From: Microbacterium sp. MF43
GTDB lineage: Bacteria; Actinomycetota; Actinomycetes; Actinomycetales; Microbacteriaceae
Direction of reading: 5' to 3'
Assembly (NCBI RefSeq): GCF_012847295.1
Contig: NZ_JABBDY010000004.1
Span: forward strand, 62,001-126,000
DNA: 64,000 nucleotides
Shown: positions 50,762 to 58,662 of the stretch, piece by piece
How positions within the stretch are numbered: the stretch's first letter is position 1
Layout of the letters: every line of letters begins with the position of its first letter
The notes under the pieces: generated by a model
The model's input: the letters and a program-made list of their open reading frames with translations, nothing else
The model's database searches: none
Told to the model about the DNA's origin: nothing
Position numbers and translations under genes: made by a program

Positions 50762-50858
50762 CCGATATATCGGTACCATGAGCGTGTCACGCTTCTGCGT
50801 GGCCTATCCGGGGGGATCCGTCGACGCCCGGGCTTCGAGCTTCAGCTCAGCCCGGGCG
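50762..50858 (+). promoter_or_regulatory. palindrome and large hairpin in the cspA leader region
   Basis: A perfect 12-bp palindrome CCGATATATCGG lies at 50762-50773. A stem CGCCCGGGCT (50825-50834) with AGCCCGGGCG (50849-50858) encloses a second small stem GAGC/GCTC (50837-50840 and 50845-50848). It sits 137 bases upstream of the cspA ATG. No gene is supported in 50628-50994; an open frame at 50778 is weak. Confidence 0.55.
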
Positions 50859-50994
50859 TCCGATGGGATCGCGCGCGAGCGCCGTGCAACATTTCTGTCA
50901 CCATCAGAATCGACTCTCGCCGTCGAGCGCGCGGACCGTTACTTTGGACTGGACTCGTGGCATGAGCGCGGGCATCCCCAAAGAACGGCAAGTA

Positions 50995-51201
50995 ATGAGC
51001 ACGCAGGGCACCGTCAAGTGGTTCAACTCGGAGAAGGGCTTCGGCTTCATCGCTCCGGATGAGGGTGGCGCGGACGTTTTCGCGCACTACACCGCGATCG
51101 AAGCGAGCGGCTACCGCTCCCTCGAGGAGAACCAGCGGGTCGAGTTCGAGATCGCCCAGGGCCCCAAGGGCCTGCAGGCGGAGAACATCCGCCCCATCTA
51201 A
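50995..51201 (+). CDS. cspA: cold-shock protein CspA
   Basis: 68 aa, one OB fold. RNP1 is KGFGFIAPD and RNP2 is ADVFAHY, with FAHY instead of the common FVHF. Acts as RNA chaperone. The start ATG 50995 follows AACGGCAAGTA, a weak ribosome binding site, and the upstream 360 bases are gene-free, typical for a structured cold-shock leader. Confidence 0.96.
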   Translation: MSTQGTVKWFNSEKGFGFIAPDEGGADVFAHYTAIEASGYRSLEENQRVEFEIAQGPKGLQAENIRPI

Positions 51202-51292
51202 GCCCCGGACCTTCAGGTCCGAGCACGCGAAGCTGCGTCGCGGCATCATCGCTTCCGCCGACAGTGTCGGGGGCGGATGCCGCGACTCAGCC

Positions 51293-51318
51293 GCGCCCGG
51301 TCACGACCGGGCGCTTTC
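51293..51318 (+). terminator. intrinsic terminator after cspA
   Basis: GCGCCCGG (51293-51300) and CCGGGCGC (51307-51314) form an 8-bp stem with a 6-base loop followed by TTTC. It lies about 90 bases after the cspA stop; a smaller stem GGACC/GGTCC occurs at 51207-51220. Confidence 0.75.
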
Positions 51319-51360
51319 GTATTCCCGGCGCCGGCCCCGCACTGGTGCGGCGTCGGCGCC

Positions 51361-52626
51361 TCAGGCGCGGGCGATGCGCGAGTAGTCCGCGAGGGCCTTC
51401 GCGTCCTCCGCATCTCTCAGGGCCCGGCGTGCCGCGTCGAGCGCCGCCACCGGGTCGGCGGCCTGCCGGGCGGCCGCGAGTTCGTGCTCGGCCGACTTCA
51501 AGCGGGACCGTGCGTCAGCGCCGGCTTGCGAGTGGGCGACGGATGCCTCGGCCTGAGCCAGCGCCGAACGGGCGGCCGCGAGCGTCCCGGGCAGCGCGGT
51601 GCGTGCGCCGCGGATCCGCTGCTGCGCGGTATGGGCGTCGCCCAGCGCGAGGTCGAGCCGGCTGCGGAGCCGCGCGATGCCGTCGACCGTGCGGGACGGA
51701 CGGGTCGAGGCATCCGCTTCGATCTTCGTCAGCTCGGCGTGGAGGGCGGTCAGCTCGGCACCGAGACGCTCGGCGTCGGGAGCGTCGAGATGCTCGCGCA
51801 CGACGGAGGCATGGCGCAGCGCCGCGCGGGCGGCCTCGAGCTCACCCGGCACGGCTTGCGCGGCCTGCAGCACCAGCCGGTGCGACTCCTCCAGGATCCG
51901 CGCGTCGGCCTCGGCCTGGCGGAGCGCCCGTTCGGCCGCCGCCAGCTCCGACAGCGCACTGCGGGACGGGTCGGCGGCGCGCGCCGCGGCGGCATCGAGC
52001 AGGCGCTCGGCTTCGGCGGCCTCCACGGCCGCGGAGTGCGCCGCCCGCGAGGCATCCCTCCACTCGTCTTCCGCGAACCGGGCGGAGAGGTCCGCGACCA
52101 GAGCCGCGGGATCGCCCATCGTCGCGCGGAGCTCGGCGAGATGACGGCGGGCGGCCTCGACCTGGCTCGCCGCCGAGACGTTCGCGGCGACCCATGCGGA
52201 GTGCTCGGCGCGAGCGGAGGCGATGAGGCGCAGCGCCTCCTCGGCGCGGCGCTCGATGCGCGCCGCTGACCGGCGCACGTCGTCGGGGAGCACCCCGGGC
52301 GCGCTGATACGGCGGTACTCGTCGAAGGACTCGTCGCGCACGTGCTGCGCGGTCAGGCGCGCTCGCCGCAGCGAGCCGGGTGCGCCGCCGCCGTAGAGCG
52401 CCCCGGAGAGGCCGACCTCGAGATCCAGATCGGTGACCTCGTCGTCCAGGCGGACCAGCGCGGCGCCGCTGCGGACCCGCACCTGGTCCGCGGCCGCACG
52501 CGCGCGTGGTGAGCGGCGGGCGCGGCGCACACCCCACGCGATCACCGCGATCGCGATCGCCGTCACGCCGAACACGACCAGCGCGGGCACCAGCCACGCG
52601 AGGATCGTGCCGACGAACTCAGGCAT
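51361..52626 (-). CDS. membrane-anchored coiled-coil protein
   Basis: 421 aa. One N-terminal membrane helix (ILAWLVPALVVFGVTAIAIAVIAWGV) and then a long Ala/Arg/Glu-rich helical region, probably coiled coil, with repeated heptad-like segments (AERLLDAAAARAADPS, AERALRQAEADARILEESHRLVLQA, LAAARSALAQAEASVAHS). The first soluble part (VRLDDEVTDLDLEVGLSGALYGG and GVLPDDVRRSAARIERRAEEALR) resembles the stalk that follows the TPM domain in actinobacterial TPM proteins as I remember it, but no TPM domain is present. Its start overlaps the HAD gene stop by eight bases. Confidence 0.8.
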   Translation of the reverse strand: MPEFVGTILAWLVPALVVFGVTAIAIAVIAWGVRRARRSPRARAAADQVRVRSGAALVRLDDEVTDLDLEVGLSGALYGGGAPGSLRRARLTAQHVRDESFDEYRRISAPGVLPDDVRRSAARIERRAEEALRLIASARAEHSAWVAANVSAASQVEAARRHLAELRATMGDPAALVADLSARFAEDEWRDASRAAHSAAVEAAEAERLLDAAAARAADPSRSALSELAAAERALRQAEADARILEESHRLVLQAAQAVPGELEAARAALRHASVVREHLDAPDAERLGAELTALHAELTKIEADASTRPSRTVDGIARLRSRLDLALGDAHTAQQRIRGARTALPGTLAAARSALAQAEASVAHSQAGADARSRLKSAEHELAAARQAADPVAALDAARRALRDAEDAKALADYSRIARA

Positions 52627-53302
52627 CGGACTCCTCGAAGAGCAGCAGCCGCCGCAGCTGTGCGACGTCGTCGACCGCGGCCTGCGCGCCGTCGGACTCG
52701 TGCGGCCAGCTGAATCCCCAGCGGACGAAGATCACGGGGACACCCTGTTCGGCCCCACCCTCGACGTCGTGGTGACGATCGCCGACGAGCACCGGGCGGC
52801 TCGTGTCGGCGCCGGCGGCCTCGAGCCGGCGCAGCGCCTCTGCGACGATGTCGGCCTTGGCGCTGAGGGTCTTCTCGTCGGGCGTCGCACCGACGATCGC
52901 GGTGAGCGCCGGGGAGAGGTCGAAGTGATCCATGAGGGCCGCGACCTGGATCTCGGGCTTCGAGCTGGCCGTGGACTGCGCGATCCCGGCCGCCGCGATG
53001 TCGCGGATCAGCTCGCCGACGCCGTCGAACAGCTTCGCGCCCGTCGTGTAGCCGTCCTTCTTGCCGAGGACGCGGTAGAACGCCACCGCTTCGGCCGCTT
53101 CGGCGGGGGTCATGCCGACGTTGACCTGGAACGACTCGTACATGGGCGGACCGATCCAGTGCACCAGTTCGGCGCGGGTCGGCGGACGCCTGCCGAAGTG
53201 CTCGAGGGCGATCGTGAGCCGGCGCAGGATGCCGTCGGAGGCGTCGACCACCGTGCCGTCGACGTCCCACAGCACACAGGTCCAGGGAGATCGCGTCGGC
53301 AT
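52619..53302 (-). CDS. HAD-superfamily phosphatase (Gph/5'-nucleotidase-like)
   Basis: 227 aa. Motif I is LWDVDGTVVDAS with both aspartates; motif II is STASSK; motif III is the Lys in KADIVAEAL with VLVGDRHHDVEGG as motif IV. Cytosolic; substrate may be phosphoglycolate or a nucleotide, not decidable here. Overlaps the coiled-coil gene by eight bases. Confidence 0.92.
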   Translation of the reverse strand: MPTRSPWTCVLWDVDGTVVDASDGILRRLTIALEHFGRRPPTRAELVHWIGPPMYESFQVNVGMTPAEAAEAVAFYRVLGKKDGYTTGAKLFDGVGELIRDIAAAGIAQSTASSKPEIQVAALMDHFDLSPALTAIVGATPDEKTLSAKADIVAEALRRLEAAGADTSRPVLVGDRHHDVEGGAEQGVPVIFVRWGFSWPHESDGAQAAVDDVAQLRRLLLFEESDA

Positions 53303-53453
53303 GGTCCCAGCCTATGGGCGCGCTCGCCGGCCGGGCCAACCCGCGGTAACGTCCCCGGCCCTTCCGACGCCCGTATCCGGGCGGCTGGACGTGGCTTCAG
53401 GGCCGGACCTGCCGCCGCCTTTCCAGGTGCCCTTCCGGGAGCCCTTCCGGGAG

Positions 53454-53819
53454 CGTGTCCCGAACTGTGCCGTTCGTGTCCCGAAGTTCGCCGCCTGCGA
53501 GGCCCGCAGGCGATCAACTTCGGGACACGCTTCGACGGGAGGCCGCCGGGGCGCACCGGGGTGCTGGGCACCGCCGGGTGCTGCCGCCGGGTGCTGGCAC
53601 CGCCGGGTGTGCGGCCGGGTGGCTGGCGCCGCCGGGTGTGCGGCCGGCGATCGTGTCCCGAAGTTCGACGATCGTGTCCCGAAGTCCGCCGCCTGCGGGG
53701 CCCGCAGGCGATCAACTTCGGGACACGCCCCACGTACGCGAGCGAGGCCGCAGGCGATCAACTTCGGGACACGCCCCACGTACGCGAGCGAGGCCGCAGG
53801 CGGCAAACTTCGGGACACG
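53454..53819. repeat. dispersed GTGTCCCGAAGTT inverted repeats and 46-bp tandem array
   Basis: The word CGTGTCCCGAA starts at 53454, 53475, 53652 and 53673; its complement ending TTCGGGACACG occurs at 53516-53529, 53714-53727, 53760-53773 and 53806-53819. The last three are exactly 46 bases apart and each unit contains CCCACGTACGCGAGCGAGG. Positions 53475-53529 and 53673-53727 form large imperfect palindromes. Between them (53555-53650) is a CCGCCGGGTG-rich low-complexity stretch. The 53303-53883 gap holds no supported gene. Confidence 0.85.
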
Positions 53820-53883
53820 CCCACGTACGCGAGGGGACACGCATCCGTACGCGGGTGAGCGCCAGAAGCCGCCGCCTCCGCCG

Positions 53884-54579
53884 TCAGAACAGGCGGGGAG
53901 CTCCGGACTCGATGCCCTTCATGCCCTCGTAGTCGAGGGTGACGCAGCGGATGCCTCGATCCGCGGCCAGCACCTTCGCCTGAGGCTTGATCTCCTGAGC
54001 CGCGAACACCCCCGTGACGGGCGCGAGGTGGGGGTCCCGCCCGAGCAGCTCCAGATACCGCGTCAGCTGTTCGACGCCGTCGATGTCGCCGCGGCGCTTG
54101 ACCTCGACGGCGATCGTTCCGCCCGCCGGATCGCGCAGCAGCAGGTCGACCGGGCCGATCGCGGTGGGGAACTCGCGGCGCACGAGCGTGAGCCCTTCGC
54201 CGATGACGTCGACCTGTTCGGCGAGGAGGCGCTGCAGGTCGGACTCGACGCCGTCCTTCTGCAGCCCCGGGTCGATGCCCAGTTCGTGCGACGAGTCGTG
54301 CAGCACCTCGTAGATGCGCACGAGCAGCGCGTCACCGGTCTTGGCGTGCGTCACGCGCCAGTGCTCGACGACGCCGGCGGCGGCGGAATCGGCATCCGGT
54401 TCCTCGACATCGAGCCGGCAGGGCGGGCTCATCCAGTTGAGCGGCTTGTACGAGCCGCCGTCGGAATGCACGAGCAGGCTGCCGTCGCCCTTGTGCACGA
54501 GAAGACGCGTCGCCAGGGGCAGGTGCGCGGTGAGGCGCCCGGTGTAATCGACGGAGCAGCGGGCGATGACGAGACGCAC
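53884..54579 (-). CDS. nucS: mismatch-specific endonuclease NucS (EndoMS)
   Basis: 231 aa. N-terminal dimerisation part ([37 protein letters not shown]) and C-terminal PD-(D/E)XK nuclease core seen as PVDLLLRD and AVEVKRRG. NucS replaces MutS/MutL in many actinobacteria and cuts both strands at mismatches; it uses a clamp-binding C-terminal tail, here ending IESGAPRLF. Usually lies beside the ATP synthase operon in mycobacteria; here it precedes the MFS gene. Confidence 0.94.
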   Translation of the reverse strand: MRLVIARCSVDYTGRLTAHLPLATRLLVHKGDGSLLVHSDGGSYKPLNWMSPPCRLDVEEPDADSAAAGVVEHWRVTHAKTGDALLVRIYEVLHDSSHELGIDPGLQKDGVESDLQRLLAEQVDVIGEGLTLVRREFPTAIGPVDLLLRDPAGGTIAVEVKRRGDIDGVEQLTRYLELLGRDPHLAPVTGVFAAQEIKPQAKVLAADRGIRCVTLDYEGMKGIESGAPRLF

Positions 54580-54604
54580 CCGACGAGCCTAGCCCGCGCG
54601 GCCG

Positions 54605-55834
54605 TCAGTGATGCGCGTGGCCGGCGCCCACCTTCGAGCCTGCGATCGGCTTGGCCGCGCCCGACGCCAGACCCGACACGGCGATGAGGCCGACGATGAT
54701 CCACAGCGTCGGCAGGATGCCGATCTGGTGGCTCACCCAGCCGAGCACGGGCGGCCCGCACAGGAACGCGAGGTAGCCGATCGTGGCGGCGGCGGAGACG
54801 GATGCCGCGGCTTTCGCCGGATCGTCGGCGGCGGCGGACATGCCGAGGGGGAAGCCGAGCGACGCGCCCGCGCCCCACAGGGCGATGCCGACGAACGCGA
54901 TCGGCAGGTTCGGCGCGACGATGAACATGATGAGGCCGACGCCGGCCGCGACCGCGAGGACGCGGAGCGTCCACACGCGGCCGATGCGGTCGACGATCGG
55001 ACCGCCGAGGATGCGGAACACCGTCATCGACACGGAGAACACCGTGAGCGCGACCGCGCCGATGGCTTCGGTCTGACCGTGCCCGTCGACCATCGCGATG
55101 GTGAGCCAGTCGTTCGCGCTGCCCTCGGCGAAGGCCATTCCGAGCATGATCGCGCCGATCGCGTAGGTGCGCGGGTCGCGCCACACGGCGAGCTGCTCGG
55201 CGATCCGCTCTCGGCGGGTGGCCGGCGTCGCGGGGTCGTCGTGCATGGTCTCGCGGATGGGTACCGCGCGCAGGGCGAACAGGCCGGCCGCGAGCACGAG
55301 GGCGCCCACGATCCACAGGTGCCACGCCACGCCGACGTTCCACGCGGCCATGAGCACGCCCAGGCCGGCTCCGGCGACGGTCCCGAGGCTGAAGAAGGCG
55401 TGGAAGAGCGGCATCAGCGTGCGCTCGAACGCCTGCTCGACCGCCGCCGCCTCGACGTTCATCATGACGTCCGTCGCGCTCATCCCCATGCCCATCAGGG
55501 CCAGCCCGATCGCGGTGACCGCATACGACTCCATGAACTGCACGCCGAGTCCCACGACGACCACGCCGGCGGAGAAGGCGATGATCGTGAGGAGCATTCC
55601 ACGGCGGGCCCCGAGCCGCACCACCAGGACGTTCGCGATCGAGAGCCCGACGATGGCCGCCGCGCCCGAGATGAACAGCAGGATGCCGATCTCGAGATCG
55701 TTGATCCCGAGATCGCGCTTGACGGCGGGCAGTCGCGACGCCCACGACGCGAAGCCGAGGCCGGTCACGAAGAAGATCGTGAAGACCGCGGTGCGCCAGT
55801 TGACGAGCTGGGAGCGCGTGAGTACCTTGTCCAC
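54605..55834 (-). CDS. MFS transporter
   Basis: 409 aa from GTG 55834, about 12 helices. Signature TGLGFASWASRLPAVKRDLGI, and LVVRLGARRG between helices 2 and 3 (the A-loop). YbjJ-like family members are predicted sugar or drug exporters. It is divergent from a LacI regulator gene, and a perfect palindrome lies between them, suggesting a substrate tied to that regulator. Confidence 0.9.
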   Translation of the reverse strand: MDKVLTRSQLVNWRTAVFTIFFVTGLGFASWASRLPAVKRDLGINDLEIGILLFISGAAAIVGLSIANVLVVRLGARRGMLLTIIAFSAGVVVVGLGVQFMESYAVTAIGLALMGMGMSATDVMMNVEAAAVEQAFERTLMPLFHAFFSLGTVAGAGLGVLMAAWNVGVAWHLWIVGALVLAAGLFALRAVPIRETMHDDPATPATRRERIAEQLAVWRDPRTYAIGAIMLGMAFAEGSANDWLTIAMVDGHGQTEAIGAVALTVFSVSMTVFRILGGPIVDRIGRVWTLRVLAVAAGVGLIMFIVAPNLPIAFVGIALWGAGASLGFPLGMSAAADDPAKAAASVSAAATIGYLAFLCGPPVLGWVSHQIGILPTLWIIVGLIAVSGLASGAAKPIAGSKVGAGHAHH

Positions 55835-55864
55835 CCGACCACGGTAGCGGCCGCGCTTCCGCTT

Positions 55865-55880
55865 GTCGAATCGATTCGAC
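55865..55880. promoter_or_regulatory. LacI-type operator between MFS and regulator genes
   Basis: GTCGAATCGATTCGAC is a perfect 16-bp palindrome with the central CG typical of LacI-family operators. It lies 30 bases upstream of the MFS start and 34 bases upstream of the regulator start, so one site could control both. Confidence 0.75.
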
Positions 55881-55914
55881 GCGCCCCGTGCCGACCCGGT
55901 ACGATTGTCGCCAC

Positions 55915-56970
55915 ATGAGTACGCGTCGCGCCACCATCTCCGACGTCGCCCGCGAGGCAGGCGTCTCGCCATCGACGGCCTCGGTCGTGTTCAGCGGCAA
56001 GACCCCGGTGTCGGAGGCCACCCGCCGTCGCGTGCTCGACGCCGCGTCGGCACTCGGGTACACCGGTCCTGACCCGCGGGCCGCCTCGCTGCGGCGGGGG
56101 CGTTCGGGGATCGTCGGCGTCGTCTTCGAAGAGCACCTCGGCGCCGCCTTCCTCGACCCGGTCAAGACCCTCACGATGGACGGCCTCGCCGACGGCGTCG
56201 AACCGCTCGGGGCAGGGCTGCTGCTGCTGCGCGATCACCTGCCCGACGGCACCGCCACGGGCGCGTCCCTCACGACGGCGCCCCTCGACGCCGCCGTGCT
56301 CGTCGGGTGCAGCGGCCACCTGCGCGAGTCGCTCGACGCGGTGCGCGCCCGGGGCATCCCGGTGGTCGTCATCGAAGGCGATGCGGGCGAAGACGTTCCC
56401 CGCATCGGCCTCGACAACCGCGAGGCGCAGCGCCAGGCCGCGAGCCATCTGCGTGCGCTCGGCCACAGCCGGGTCGCGATCGTGACCCTTCCCGCGCGCG
56501 CCGGGTGGGAGGCGGGCTGGATCCTGGACGGCACCGCCATCAGCATCGACGTGACGCGCGAGCGGCTGGCAGGTGCGCGGGAGGTGTTCCCGGATGCCCC
56601 GGCCTATGCCGCCGCGGGCAGCTTCATCGACGAGGGACTGAAAGCGGGCCGCGTGCTCTTCGCCGACCCGGCGTCTCGCCCGACGGCCGTCATCGCGCAG
56701 AGCGACCTCCTGGCGGCCGGTGTCATCCGGGCGGCCGAGGAGGCCGGACTGCGGGTGCCCGACGACGTGAGCGTCACCGGCTTCGACGGGATCGTCGTCG
56801 ACGGCCTCGCGCCCTATGAGCTGACGACGCTCGTCCAGCCCGCCGCCGAGAAGGGGCGCGCTGCCGGTCAGGCCGTCGCGGCCATGCTCGACGGCGGCGA
56901 GGCGGCATCCATCCGCTTCACGTGCGAGTTCCGCGAGGGCAACACCACCGCGCCGCCGGCCGCGGGCTAG
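55915..56970 (+). CDS. LacI family transcriptional regulator
   Basis: 351 aa from ATG 55915. The helix-turn-helix reads ISDVAREAGVSPSTASVVFSG and hinge EATRRRVLDAASALGY. The periplasmic-binding-like ligand domain has GIPVVVIEGDAG and SVTGFDGIVVDGLAP. It probably binds a sugar or nucleoside. The 3' end overlaps the convergent membrane gene by four bases. Confidence 0.93.
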   Translation: MSTRRATISDVAREAGVSPSTASVVFSGKTPVSEATRRRVLDAASALGYTGPDPRAASLRRGRSGIVGVVFEEHLGAAFLDPVKTLTMDGLADGVEPLGAGLLLLRDHLPDGTATGASLTTAPLDAAVLVGCSGHLRESLDAVRARGIPVVVIEGDAGEDVPRIGLDNREAQRQAASHLRALGHSRVAIVTLPARAGWEAGWILDGTAISIDVTRERLAGAREVFPDAPAYAAAGSFIDEGLKAGRVLFADPASRPTAVIAQSDLLAAGVIRAAEEAGLRVPDDVSVTGFDGIVVDGLAPYELTTLVQPAAEKGRAAGQAVAAMLDGGEAASIRFTCEFREGNTTAPPAAG

Positions 56971-58511
56971 GAGCGCAGCGGTCCGATCGGCAGCGGATCA
57001 TCGCCGAAGTCGACGATGGTGTACCGGCCGCAGTCGACGACGGCCGAGGCATCCGTCATCTGCCGTCCCCCCGGCAGTGCGAACGCGACCGTCTCGGCGT
57101 CGATCACCAGGAACGTCACCTCGCCGGGGGCGAAGTCGTCGCGATTGACGAGCCACGCGTACCCGCGGAGCTCGTGGTCGACCTGTACGAGTGAGCGGGG
57201 GTCGGCCACGTGCGCCTTCGGAAGCCGGATGGTCCAGAACTGTCCCGCGCCGGTGCGTTCCGAGGCATCCGTCCACCGCACGACGCACGCGAGGTCGGCG
57301 TCGGCCGCGCTCGCCGCTGCGACCAGTCGCGGGACGCCGAGCACTCCCGCGCCGACGAGCGCGACCGCGGCAGCTCCCGCGGCCCACACGAGATCCGTCC
57401 GCCGGGGCGACCGCACGATGCCGGGCAGCACGGCCAGTCCGAGCACGGGGGCGAACGCGATCGGCTGCAGGTACCGTGCGGCGTGCGTGCCGAGCGCGAT
57501 CGCCCCGACCACGACCAGAAGCGGCATGAGCCAGCCGCAGGCCGCGACCACAGCCGCCCCGGTGCGGCCGAGGCGCGCGAGGCGGACCGTCGCGACGAGG
57601 CACCACACCCACAGCGCCACCCCCGCCGAGATCGCGACGACCCCCGCGGGCTCGGCCATGCGGTCTGCGGCCAGTCGTGCGTAGTAGCCGAGCGACTCGG
57701 CCCAGCGCGCCGGATCGGCGTAGCCGGCACCGGTGTTCGCGATGACGCCGGCCAGAGGCATCCGTCCCACGAAGCCCACCACCGAGCCGCCGACGAGCGC
57801 CGCCGCGAGCCCGGCCGCGGCACTCGGTGCGTGCGCGCGCCGCGCGCGGACGGCGACGACCGCGAGCACGATCGCGAGCGGAACGGTCACCCAGGCGGCG
57901 AACAGCGGATTGGTGAGAACGGATGCCGCGGCCACCGCTGCGAGCACCCACAGGTGCCGGCGGCGGCCGGAGTCCAGCCCGCGGCGGGCGAGGCCGACGG
58001 CGAACACGGCGGCGATCACCGTCGCGCTGTAGTACGTGGTCGTGAGCAAGAGGGACGCGGGCTCGAGGGCGTCACGGTCGGAGGACGCCTCGGTGACCGC
58101 GAACAGCGCGAAGGCCGAGTACGCGAGGAGCGCGCCGGCCACGGGCGCTCGTCCGCGATCCGCCGCCCCGGCGACGAGGCGCAGCGCGCCGTAGAGGGCG
58201 AGCAGGTTCAGAACGCCTGCCAGCAGCAGCGTTCCATCGACGCCCAGGCCCAGCAGGGACAGGACGAACAGGACGGCGCTCTCAGGTAGGAAGAGCACCG
58301 AGGACATCGCCCAGTCCTGCGGCTGCGCGGCGAGAAGCGACTCGACGACGAGTGTCGTCACGAGCGAGTCGCCGTCCCTCAGCAGCAGATCCACCCGCGA
58401 CGTCGAGGCCACGACCGCCGCCGTCGTCACCGCGATCGCCGCGGCAGCGGCCAGGCCCAGCAGCTCCCGCGCCCAGCGCGGTTCGCGCGTCACGGCGGGA
58501 TCGGCGGCCAC
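56967..58511 (-). CDS. polytopic membrane protein, uncharacterised
   Basis: 514 aa from GTG 58511, about ten or more hydrophobic segments. The first loop has DGDSLVTTLVVESLLAAQPQDWAMSSV with an acidic pair after helix 1, reminiscent of GT-C type glycosyltransferases, but no firm family match. The C-terminal 120 residues are extracytoplasmic with two Cys (ACVVRWTDAS, VVDCGRYTIVDFG). It ends on the LacI gene with a CTAG overlap and starts about 150 bases from the Mrp operon. Confidence 0.8.
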   Translation of the reverse strand: MAADPAVTREPRWARELLGLAAAAAIAVTTAAVVASTSRVDLLLRDGDSLVTTLVVESLLAAQPQDWAMSSVLFLPESAVLFVLSLLGLGVDGTLLLAGVLNLLALYGALRLVAGAADRGRAPVAGALLAYSAFALFAVTEASSDRDALEPASLLLTTTYYSATVIAAVFAVGLARRGLDSGRRRHLWVLAAVAAASVLTNPLFAAWVTVPLAIVLAVVAVRARRAHAPSAAAGLAAALVGGSVVGFVGRMPLAGVIANTGAGYADPARWAESLGYYARLAADRMAEPAGVVAISAGVALWVWCLVATVRLARLGRTGAAVVAACGWLMPLLVVVGAIALGTHAARYLQPIAFAPVLGLAVLPGIVRSPRRTDLVWAAGAAAVALVGAGVLGVPRLVAAASAADADLACVVRWTDASERTGAGQFWTIRLPKAHVADPRSLVQVDHELRGYAWLVNRDDFAPGEVTFLVIDAETVAFALPGGRQMTDASAVVDCGRYTIVDFGDDPLPIGPLRS

Positions 58512-58662
58512 CGCTCCACTCTGGCACGCCCCGGCCGCGGCATCCGATCCCGTCTCGCCCCGCGGACCGGGCGGCGGAGCCCGCCGGTAGACTGAACGCG
58601 ACACCCTGATCGCCCGTGCCGCGCGCGTGAGCCCCCGGCCGACGACCAAGAGGAGGCCGCCC

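Noticed and set aside
50778-51062. Small open frame in the cspA leader
   Set aside because: It overlaps the hairpin and the cspA start in another frame and its later residues do not look like a conserved protein.
53714-53819. CRISPR array
   Set aside because: The 46-bp units are near-identical throughout, with no variable spacers and no cas genes.
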